The position numbers and the translations under genes are program-made. A stretch of 64,000 nucleotides of DNA, taken from contig NC_087387.1 of NCBI RefSeq assembly GCF_963675165.1, positions 1,849,501 to 1,913,500 of the forward strand. Direction: 5' to 3'. Below are positions 35,301 to 47,300 of the stretch, in pieces. The notes under the pieces were generated by a model, which saw only the letters and a program-made list of their open reading frames with translations, made no database searches and had not been told where the DNA came from. Source of the stretch: Halichondria panicea. Taxonomy: Eukaryota; Porifera; Demospongiae; Suberitida; Halichondriidae. Numbering within the stretch: the stretch's first letter is position 1; each line of letters begins with the position of its first letter.

Positions 35301-38300
35301 TAACTAAACAGTTAAAGTTAAAACAACCTGTTGGTGGGTGGAGTTTAAAAGTGGAGCTTAAAAATGACTATAATTTATAGTCTGAGCCTCAATTATCTGA
35401 AACCACATGCATGCATGGTTCATTTTGGTATCCGAATGAGCTCAGATAATTGAGTATGTGTACAAGAGTCTACTTTTTTATACTCAATAATGTGTGTATA
35501 GACTACTGGGGTATACACGTATGCATGATCACATTCACTACTCGCATTTCCCCCGTACAGGAGATGTGCAACATGTATGAGGATGAACCTATTATGGATG
35601 TTAACTCTTGACACAACAGTAATTGCTCGAATTGTGTCCTTGGTAGACTTAATGTAATTGATGTCATGTACAGTAAAAGTGTGATCGTGTACACAAATGC
35701 CTAGCTGGGTTTAATCTAAAAATTTATTTTTTATTCATAAAAGCACTGCATGGCACTGCATGGCAATTATTTGACAATACTTTATAATTATATAGGCCCA
35801 GAAAAAACAAGCTGGTCAAATACACCTGTATAGTGGAAAATGACTCGTACGTTTTTCTCGTTCAAACTGTATATTCAACTGTACAGGACGAGCTCAAGAA
35901 GTGGTGGTTTGAATAATAGCTATAGCCAATAACTCTTCCTATTACCCTATAATTATGTTATAGATAGTACATGGGCATGAGGTATCTCTATGTGTTATAG
36001 TGTCCCATATCACGAGGGCTTTGCCCGAGGGATGAGGGACACTATAACCATAGATACCGAATGCACATGTGCTAACTGATTTAGATCCCACTTTTAATTG
36101 GCTGCCTCAGGCAAGAAGTGTATCTATAAAAGCAGCAAGCCTTAGCTAACAACAGCTTTATATTTTCGAAAATGTCCTGTTCTGACAAGCTAGATGATTT
36201 CTGCTTCTCTGCTAAAAAACCTTGCATTGGCCTTGCTTCAACATTGGAATGGACAAATTAGTGACTCCACCTTGTGCAGGAAGCGCTCTGCAACGAATGA
36301 GCCCAGCCTCCTCTTTTCTCTGCACTCAAGCCCCACCCCAGCTCAAGCTTCTCAGTAAACTGTTCTGATCTGTACGGCTAGCTAGCAAGGAACAGCTTGC
36401 AGCAATGCTACAGTGCACTATCGTTCCCAAAAAGACACAAGAGTCTACTGAAGTAAACAATTTTGAAACATGGCTGCAGGATAGAAAAACAGAAGTCAGG
36501 AGGACGAAGTTGACAAATGCTACATGTAGAAGACATGCTTTCATGCTTGTGACAATGGACCCAGAACTATTAAAATCATTGGCTCTTAGCGTTCCTCGTA
36601 GAGACAAGAAAAGATACTGATGAACCCTACCATCAACCCAGCAAACGCTATAAAAACTGGTAGTGAAAAAACTGAACAGCCATAGCTATTTATCATGCAG
36701 CTACAGCTTTATTTATCAATTCTGTACATTCAAAAAATTATACTTGCACTTTATACCCTCAAGCTTATAATTCCCTGGGAAACTATGAGATTATGGCTCA
36801 TAATTCCCTGCTAAAAAACACACAAGTGGGATCTAAATAATAGTTAGAGTACAGTGTAGAGGGGTTTATGACAGTAAACCTCCCGACTACGAGGGCGTGA
36901 GCCCGAGGGGGGTGTGTGGTTTACTGTCATAAACCCCGAGGCACTGTGCATTAATTGATATATGTCCCATCTGATTGGCTGACTGGTTGCTATGCATCAA
37001 GCTGCATGACTACCACATAGCAACACTATTCAAACAAGAAGACAACTAGGAAAAGAGAACTCGTCCACACACCAGGGCTGCTGTCCACACTCAAATCCTT
37101 GCGCAGCCTGGACAGAATATGAGCAGCCAGCCCCTCCCTCAAAGCGAACGTACAGAGCCACTCCCCCTCTCTGTTCAATTAGTCAGCCCCTCCCTCCACT
37201 TACTGCGCAGCAACCAAACAACACAGCTAGCTCTAGACGGTGTCTAGACCAGCTCTCTTCAGCTATGCCAGGCTAGTAGGCAAGCAAAGGTAAGCTTAAA
37301 ATAGCCACTCCTATATTATTACTAAACTGGCTTCTTTTTATTTAAATACAGAAGCTGAACAGGCCTAGTGCAGTGCGTGGTGCTAGTGAGCAAGGCTCAG
37401 CCTGAGCCCTAGCCCTCTCCCAGAGTGTCTCTAAAGCAGCCCCTTAATTCTGCAAGCACACAGCAGAATTTTTGATGAACTAGTATAGTCTACAGACTAC
37501 ACCCTCTGTCTCTATGTTTTCATTTATGACATTTTGTTTCTCATGCAAGACATTTTCATTCATCGAAAACACAATTAATTTATTTTTAGTTGCATATGCT
37601 TGAGTAGCCTCGATTCCAGGCCGCTCTTGCTCGAAGAGCGAAGAGAGGGCCTGGTATCGACTGTTTGCGCATGCGCCACCTATTACCCAGAAAGTGGGTA
37701 ATTCGGATACCATTGTATTTGCTCAGTAAAACAATGACGTCACAACAAACGGAAGTGGATTGAAGAAAGTGGATAGAAGAAGGTTTCTAGCCCGTGTTAT
37801 AGCATTCTAATAGCTACCCTTAGCCTACTATGTTAACAAAGGACTCACAGCCTGCAATAGTGTGGATAACAATCCTCTGAACGGAGGGGAAGGCTGACCA
37901 ATAGCCTATATGGATAGGCCACGCCCATCTGACACTAACCTTGGTGAAATTCGACTCTATCAGAAAGAAATTGCTGCTGTAACCAATACAGCTCTGTCTC
38001 TAGCTAGCTAGCTATATAGCTCTGTGTCTGACTTTTAATATGAAGAGTATTCTTTGTCTGTATAATAATTATGTTATTCAGGATATAATTCGGGTAAAAA
38101 TTCAGTTTAATGGAAAACATTACGGGAATATTATCCAATAATTTTGCGCATGCGCAAGCAGTCAGTAGCAGGCCTAATAATTAGGCCTTGTGAAGGAGGC
38201 TAATGCTTGAGGTGCCAATTTATGAGCCATTTTTCCCTTGTAGCCCTGAGGTGCCAATTTATGACAGTTAAACCCCACTAGACTACATAGCAAAAGTGTA

Positions 38301-41300
38301 GTAGGTGGGAAATATATAATTATAATTATGCCTCAGTGCGCATGCACTAGCGAGGTATACGGTAGTGTGTTTGTGTGTGTGTTGACTGCTACAGCTGCTC
38401 AAGGATCAATCAAGTGCAATTAAGTAAGAGTTTCTATACGCTTCTAGTCATGTTTACTTGGATTTTAATTCGTGGATTTGTAAAATAATGCTTCGTTCTC
38501 GAGTTATGCCTAGTTTTGCTCACTTGGAATGCCTTTTTAGAAGAGTGCGTAGCCAAACTTGTTCACTGAGTGTTGCTACTCTACTTAGTAGTTAGCTCTG
38601 CACTAGAACGCTAGCTATTGGTAGCTGCAAGAGTGAGAAGAGAGGTGCAAGGCTCTGCCGATGCAGCCATTAATCTTAGGCTTGAACTTTTGAAATCAAT
38701 CGTTTTTAACAACAATCATGGTCGATCATTACCCACTCTTTGAGTTTCCCTTAAGATTCTGGACTCTGCCTGCATGCAGCAAAATTAATCAATGCAAAAT
38801 GATATAATGTGTGTATAAAAGCCATTAGTAGCTTTATGTTATGTAGCTTTGGAACCTCCACCGAGGCATCAGCACCCGCGGTACTTTCATTTAAGGACAT
38901 TGTAGAGGTGCATGTGTATATATGTAATAGCAGGAGCAGATTACAGAAGGAGCGTCTAACTCTACATGGGTGTGGGAATCACATCTCGTGTGTTTTCCTA
39001 ACGCCGCATTGCCTTATAAGGAAAGTGTATATAAATTACAGACCGCGGTCAGCCTGTGAATATCATTATGAACGGATTTTGTATGTAGTGCAGCAGCAGG
39101 AGAGCTAGGTTGAGCCAGAAAGAGCTAAAACGAATAGCTAGGTCCTTGATGGATGTTGGTATACATCATGAAAGAGACTGTCATTGGTGAGGTACAGAAA
39201 ATTCTGAAATAGGAGCATATCCAGTCACTTCGTACAGAGAAAGTTTGCTAGACTTAGACTAACACGTCATATACTAGGCGTTTTGTTTTTGCAGTAGGGA
39301 GTCTTACTGGGGTTCTTAGAAGAGAGAGCTTACTACCAGGCCTATAGCTAGCTAGCTAGCTAGCTGTAGCTTTTCACTTTTATTGACCTATGCCAAAGGA
39401 GGTTGGTCACAATTAAGCGGAGGAATATGCGTGCATGGAGAAAAAAGAAAAGATATACGGAAACCTACAGAGAAAAGCATGAAAAGTAGCTATCCTAGCT
39501 AAAGCCAGAAGGCTGCAAACGATTGTAACACTCTATACTAGTAGCAGATGATGCTAACAATACCCAGTAAGTGAGTAGCATAGTCACACTCGAAGCAATG
39601 AGCCAGAAACTAAGTTAACCACAAACTTCCAGTTGTTGCTGCACTTTCCTTGGTTCTTTGACTCCTGTCTTAGTGTAGCAGGTATAGCTGATAGGTTTAC
39701 ACTACTACAATTTTTAAACTAACAAACAAGAGAGATAACATAAGATAAATGCTCAGGAATGCAAGAATGAGACAAAAGTGCTGACTCAGCGGATTGAAGA
39801 ATGGTTAAAGGTGAATTCGAGGCCAAACACTGTTTGCATAGCATGTCTCGCCGCGGTTTAAATCGTGACCAACCTCCTCTGTACCTATGCTTGGTAAAAG
39901 TGCACCGTCAGCTCAATTAGCACTCGCCCGCAGATGATTATCACCCACTTAGAGGTTTTGCATATAAGGTCATGCTTTACAAACTTGCACGAGATGCGAT
40001 TCCCAACGTAAGACGCTCCTTCTGTAATCTGCTCCTGGTAATAGTTATTACATGTTACATGGCTATGAGTGCCACAACTGGAAAATTTCCTTTGGAGGTT
40101 GGTACCTATGCAGACTGGTACTATGTGTCTGCTTTGGATGCACTCAACCAGTATTTGGCTGGTAGTAGATGTAGTCCAGGGCCATCACTACATATACATG
40201 GCCAATAATCCGTTTGTGCAGGCAGAAAGTGACTACTTCCTTGCCTTGAAGCCATTTGCTGCATAGAAACTAGCTGGGTGTGGCCTGACCTCCCGTCAGG
40301 TTTCAAGCTAATGTCAAGACTTATCTTTGCCAATCAGATCACAGCATTTCTAATGTGGTCGGTGTCACTTCCAGTTGCGCAACCACAAGCAAGGTAAAAT
40401 TGGTTAACACCCACTTAGAAAAATAATTTATAACTGCTATCAGCGTGTTACATAATGCAGCAAGACAAATCCTGACATTAGCTTAAAACCCGACCTCCCG
40501 TCAGGCCACACCCAACTACATAGAAACCAGAGGAGGCTGGACACGCGTCATCAGTATAGTCATTAATAGTCAATAATCACATGAATAGGCTTAAAGTTGA
40601 TCCACTACTAAGTTTCTGGCTCATTATGCCTTGGTGCGCATGCGCAAACGAGGCATACGGTAGTGTGTGTGAAGATTGTTGTAATCTAATTGAACAACCA
40701 CAGACAGCTGGCCTCACGCCACGCCACGCCAGGGAGATCACCTGGGACTTTCCCCACCCTCCCACTCCATTAACTAAGTGCATGCTACATATTATACACT
40801 CTATTCAGCATTCACTCAAAGATGTCTACAATGTCTATAAGGTCACTGTTAGTTGCTTTCCTAGTGTGTGGACTGTTCAATTTGATTGTAATTGGACTAG
40901 AACCAGGTAAGAAAATGTGTGGAGTACATGCAGTATTATACAGTGAATTAGAGCTTGTTTTGAAATTTGCTGATTGACTATAATTATTATATATAAGACC
41001 ATGCATTAATAACTCTATTCATATTCACCTAATATCTGTATATTATGTGTATGATCATAATTATGACCAATTGTGTTAAGTTACGGTGAACCGTTTGCTC
41101 ATTATTCATGAGCTAGATCTATATTAGCCTTGGTCCCAGGCCGGTTTTGTTTTAATAGAACGAAGTTGAAAAATACGGCCTGGTATTGATTGTATCCGGG
41201 CGTGGCAGGAACCGGAAACCAAAGCAGAGATTCTTCACACTTTGTTTCCTTCAGTTTAATACCGTAATTTAGCTCCGTGTATGCTCTTAAGTAACTGAAA

Positions 41301-44300
41301 TCTAGCCATAGATAATCTACCTAGCTAGCTACTGCAAGTTTAAGTTGTTCAGATTAACGTATACATTGTTTGATTCACAAGAAGGCCCCACTCTCATTGC
41401 AGAACAGGCCCAGCTCTTGTCAGAAGGAAGAAAAGTCTTTGCCATGGTTTTCAACATGGTATGGCAAGTCTCTTGCTTTCACTCACTGCCCTTTGTGATG
41501 GACTACAAACTAGTAGGTAGGACCAACACTGCCGGCCCTTGTCGACAGGTGTGTTGTTCTTGCAAATCTCTCTGCTTCTTGTTTTTTGGTTCTTAACCAC
41601 GCCCAGATACAATCAACACCATGCCTAGTTGTCGGCCTAGCTAGAAACAACTCGGCCTGGAATCGAGGCTAGATCTATATAAGCACAGCTAGAACGAGTG
41701 TTGCAAGCTGCGCTGTGCTAATGCCTCTCGCCGTGTTATGCTTTCGCTCAAAAAGTATTAGAGTGTTATAGTAGGGAGAATAATCTATAATGAACTTTAC
41801 TAGCAGAAGTGATTATATCTATAGGTTGTGTACATGTACATGAATCTACTTGAGGTCCTGGTAATTAAGCTACAAAACACTACAAGGATACCATAACAGG
41901 AAAGATGAAAATTTATTCTCTGCCAGGATTGTGGATGAGTGCGTATGCGGATTAGAATAAGGGGTGTGTCTGCAAGAGGTCAAGTTCACACAAAGTTAAT
42001 GGCTACTAAATAGCTAGCTGCTTTAGCAGCTCTTTTCTGACTCTTGTAGCTAGGCTAGCGCTTTAGTGCAAGGCTAACTAATAAGTTGAATAGAAACTTT
42101 GTGCGGACAGATGATGCTATGAAAGATTCTGAAGAGACTGCAACAGCCTTCAATATGAGTCAAACTAGCTATAACTCGAGAAAGAAGCTTTAATTTGCTA
42201 ATCCACGAATCAAAATCTAAGAGAACGTGGTTAGAAGCCTATAGAAGCTGTTAGTTTTCGTCGCATTGTAACCGTTGAGCAGTTATAAAATACAGCTGGA
42301 ACAGACACACAGACATTATAATACACTAGAGCTTATAGCAGTTAATATTGTCTTGAAAGATGTCACTGTTTATAGCTGTTATACTAGTGTTTGGACTGCT
42401 CTATTGCAATCAATTTGCTTCATTGAAACAGCATGGGCGTGGTTAATCTCTATAAGTGTATCTGGATAATAGGCGCATAGAGGCCTGCTCTTTTCCCTAT
42501 AGGCTAACCGGTATATACACTGAAGAGCAGCAAAGCCATGCAGCTCTTGTTTTTTGTTTTGAAAAGGCTTTTACTGATTGACTATATAAGACCATGCATT
42601 AATAACTCTATTCATGACCATAACAATCCCACCTAGCCCCCTGCTCACGATGCTAATAACTATATTGTCCCTAGTTGCTAAGCACCCTAATACCGTATAG
42701 CAGGTAATTTTCGTGGGTTGAACGCAGTGATTTTCGTGAGTAAAAGATTCATTTAACTCTGCGTTTATTTGTTGAGGTCAGCTTACCCACGAAAATAACA
42801 AATTTTACCATTACCCGTTATATGGTAGTCTATTCCACACAACGGTGCTGCGGAATTTAATTACCTTTTCCAGCTATCTGGGGGACAGAGACGCCCTCCT
42901 GAGCCCTAACAATCACTCATGCATTATTCAATAGCTAAAAACTTCACAATTGGTTATGCAGTCTGTTATAATAGATCAAGCACATGACAGTACAGAATGC
43001 AATTGCAACTAAAGTGATCATTTTCATGCACAGTTGGTAGTAAAATGGGCGTGGCAGAGGCACTTTGCAATGTCAGCACATTCTATCGCGTTAAGCAAGA
43101 AGGTCATTGCTTACAGACAAACGAGTTAACCATTAATTTTTATTCTATGTAGAATTGACTCAAGACTATCAAAAGCCGATCTGCACTGTACATTGCCAAA
43201 GCATACCGCTCATAATATGCGAGGCCAAGCAACCCAATGTACAGGATATGTACGTAACAGTGAACAATGAACTGCAGTATCTGAACTCATCACAGCTAGT
43301 AGATTATGACATCTTCATGGGGAAAAAATGTGTTATCGATTGTGGCGATTCATGTCCTGAACGATGTACAAGATTTATATTAGAGTTAAAAAATCAAGTA
43401 CTACTAAAAGGGGCCAATGTATCGGTGTGTGTACTACATGGAGACGGGAACGACACTAAAAATGACTGTACCCAACTTGATCTGACCAGTACAACAGGTT
43501 AGTAATAATGAGGCAGGGGAGTATAAATACGTAAGTGGAGGGATTGAAGCAAGGAAATACTTGGAGGGAAGTAGGGGGATAGTTGACCGGAAGTAAAAGT
43601 GGATAGTTGGAGGGATAGTTGGAGGGGAAGTAGGTGGATAGTTGGAGGTGTTTACAAACCAAAGTTTAATTGTATACAAGTCTACTTTTCTTCTCAGATA
43701 AACCAACACGAACTTGTAATAATAACAGCAATTCAGACTCAGGTAAGTATATAATACTATGCATACCGAATTAAGACACAATCCATCACAGGAGTACCTT
43801 CTACAACAAATTTAGCTGTTCCTGTTATTGTAACTGTTATTCTAACTGTTATTATTGGAACTGTTTATAATTGTCATGATCTGCGTTTATAAGTGGAAAA
43901 AACACAGCAGAAAAAACACAGCAGAATTTAAGGTACACTTTATACTCACTATACACATTAAACATACTGTGTTGGTGGGTAGGACTTAATGTGCGTATAC
44001 TGATTAATGCATGCATGATTACATTCACTACTCGCATTTCCCCCTTACAGGATAAATGAGGATTAACCTATATAGCTAGCTGTCAGCTCATAACACAACA
44101 GTAACATCTATCCCTTAACTGTCACATCAAACATCAATAGCATACAGTGGCTAATATAATTATAATCACAGATATTAGAAAATGATATTTGTTGCTAATT
44201 CATAAAGATACCATTATTATTCAGCGTGATAAGCTCATGATAATACATGTACTTAGTTACAATGCATATAATTGTACTCACATTGCAATCTTTGAGCAGT

Positions 44301-47300
44301 CACAACTGTAATACACAGACACACACAAGCAGCTACCTCATGCAAGTCTATACTGAGGCATAGTGAATGGGTGTGGGGAATAGTGCCTACACATTAGACT
44401 CTGGCATCTTATGCTCTTTTTTTCTCCCTTTTATGCTTTTAAGCACGGCCCCAAATTTAGCCAGAATCCAGTATCCCCCACATTGAAGTCATAATTTTTT
44501 CAGTAGTATCAAAAACTTTTGTTGCATTGTAAGATTCAACATAATGTTCTACATGTAAAAGAGGGGAAAAACACGTTCAGCAGCAGCAGCAGAGGACTAT
44601 TTGCAGCAAACTGACCACAATCACAATTATATATTACGGCCCAATGCAATTATGACAACATAATGACCTAACCTATTATGCCATAAATTATGACCGCATA
44701 ATGACCCGGCCATGTGACCTATTATATGCCAGCATAATTTCCAGGGCCTATTATTAATCTCACCTCTGAGGCAAGTAGACCGACTTCACTGGCCACGTCT
44801 CTCACGTGTTTGGGGGTTTGATTACGAGCGACCTCTATGTCCGAGGGTACGGGAGACAGGGGAGAGAGGGGGAGGTACCGGATGGGCCACTGACCACACC
44901 CAATCATCTATAGATAGCAAGAGGTAATGAGCCATTTAGCAAGTCAACTGTAATGTCTTTAAAAATACTTCGATGAAGTTGATGAAAATTTCAACATTGC
45001 ACTCAATCATCAAATCACCGAAAATTCTGGGCACAAATCATTTAAAGTTATAATATCACAGTCAAAAATGAGTATCTATGAGAGCTTAGCAATTTTGAGA
45101 TAGTTTTCCCGGCCTATGTACATACAATACAATACATGTCACAGTTCAATGCCCTAAGTGCACATCACAAGTCTACCTACATGTACCCTGACCTTGATCT
45201 GTTTCTTGGCACACGTGAGTGTGTTTCTCATGAGCATGGCAACAGTCATTGGCCCCACCCCTCCAGGGACGGGGGTCACCCAACCCGCCACCTGACACAC
45301 CCCCTCAGTGTCCACATCTCCCACTAGTCGATGACCAGACTTCTTACTCGCATCTGGACGTGTGTGCGTGTATGAGGGGGGAGCTAATGCAGCTATACGG
45401 TTGACTATATTAATAACAATAAAACTGTGGTCCTATATCATACATGAGTAAAGTACTGTAAGTCAATAAAAAAGTAGAGTCAATCATATTTCGCCACCAC
45501 ATCAGAAATACAGTGTACACTAAATTGAACTCTGAAATTCTACAAAGCAATAAATCAATCCTGGCGAAATAGAGTTGAGCGCTCAATTGAATAGATAACT
45601 TTTCTCCTTTCTAAACACCACAATCTATATTGATGCAACGTATATAATTATACTAAGCTCAATTCTTCGAGCCACCAAACTTCCTAGAGCCCCGCCTACC
45701 TGGTATGGAGTTGATCCCAACGTCAATGACCACTGCTCCTTGTTTTACCCACTCCTTCTTCACCATCCTCGGCTGTCTAATGGCTACCACCAGAATATCA
45801 GCACTCCTAACCTCACCCTCCATGTCAGTTGTTCGTGAGTGGCATACTGTTACCGTAGCATTGTGGGCACGGAGAAGGTCCGATATGGGAGCACCCTGTG
45901 CGGGGTGTGTGTGACAAGTGTGAGGAGTGGAGTGCCATCATGTGACATTGGAGAGTCAACTACTAGTAAGGAGACATGAAGTATATTGTAGGTTGTTATG
46001 AGATATGGCCAAGGGCGTATAAAAAGAAAGAGGGCATGCAATAGTTTGCGAGTAAAAACTAAAGTGGGCGGCGGAAAAGTACAAAAATCTATTTTTGTGT
46101 ACAGTACATAGTCTGTGGTTTTTGTTTTTGCTCACACGTAGGGTTGATAAGTCAGTTGCATGCATGCCTTCTCTCTTTTTATACGCCCTTGATATGGATT
46201 ATGTCTAATTTTCAGGGAGGGGCATGTGGCTAGAATAAATGCAGCAGCGAGACTAATCAATCACAACTCACCACAATCTTGCTGCGACCCAGCACTATAG
46301 CCTTTTTCCCACTTAGCTCCAGTCCAGTGTGTCGGATCAGCTCCAGACAGCCGAGGGGGGTACAGGGGACCATGGCCTCGTCCAGGGACCCCCTGGCCAG
46401 ACGACCAGCACTCACATCAGTCAGACCATCGACATCCTGAGAGGGGGTGGGGTTATTTATCCAAGAACAGCATTTTGTAAAAGTGATGGAGTGTTGCTTC
46501 AATGGTGATGGCTGACTATATATAATGCAATTATCTAAACTATTCTATACGTATGTACATCCATTAATTAGAAGCATTTTGGAGTGTGATGATCTATAAA
46601 ATTCTTGTTTGAGCCTATAATTATACTGTATGTACTATAAGTAATACCTTATTGACTGCTATGGTGTTGGTACAGCGGTCGGCATCAATCTGATTGGTTG
46701 AATCCAGTGGTAGTTGCAAGAGGATAGCATTGACTCGAGGGTCCTCATTCAGCCGCTGAATAGTCCCCACCACCTCCTCCTCTGTCACCTGGGTCGACAT
46801 GGCCGTATGGGGTATGAGGTGTACACAGTTGATAATTCCCAGAATGTCTAAGGCCATAATATTTACAGCTAGTGGAGCCTCTGAACGAGATTAATTTTGG
46901 ATATGGGAGCAATTTCAGCATTGCACACAGTGGTCAATCTTCAAGGAATCTAAGTGCACTATACGTATACCTATAATGCATGAACAACCAAACACGGTGT
47001 GATACTATGTACATGCAGCAATAGCATTCAATGGACACGTGATTTTTACATTCATCTGACGTTGTATACACGCCCACTAACTGACGTACCTCCCTCTGCA
47101 GCTTGATATGATCCACTGCAATACCACACTGAGTAGCCGCCTTACTCTTCATGCGGATATACACATTAGAATCTTCATTACCCCCAACCTGCAACAGACA
47201 CACAAATCAAGGACCTTAGTCATATTAAAATAGCTGTCAAGCCACGTACGTAACGTACATACCTGTACAATGGTGAGATGAGGCTTGAATTTGGAGTTAC

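Noticed and set aside
36600-36640. Further hammerhead core (ACTGATGAACC near 36616)
   Set aside because: No stem II, GAAA or stem III can be formed downstream.
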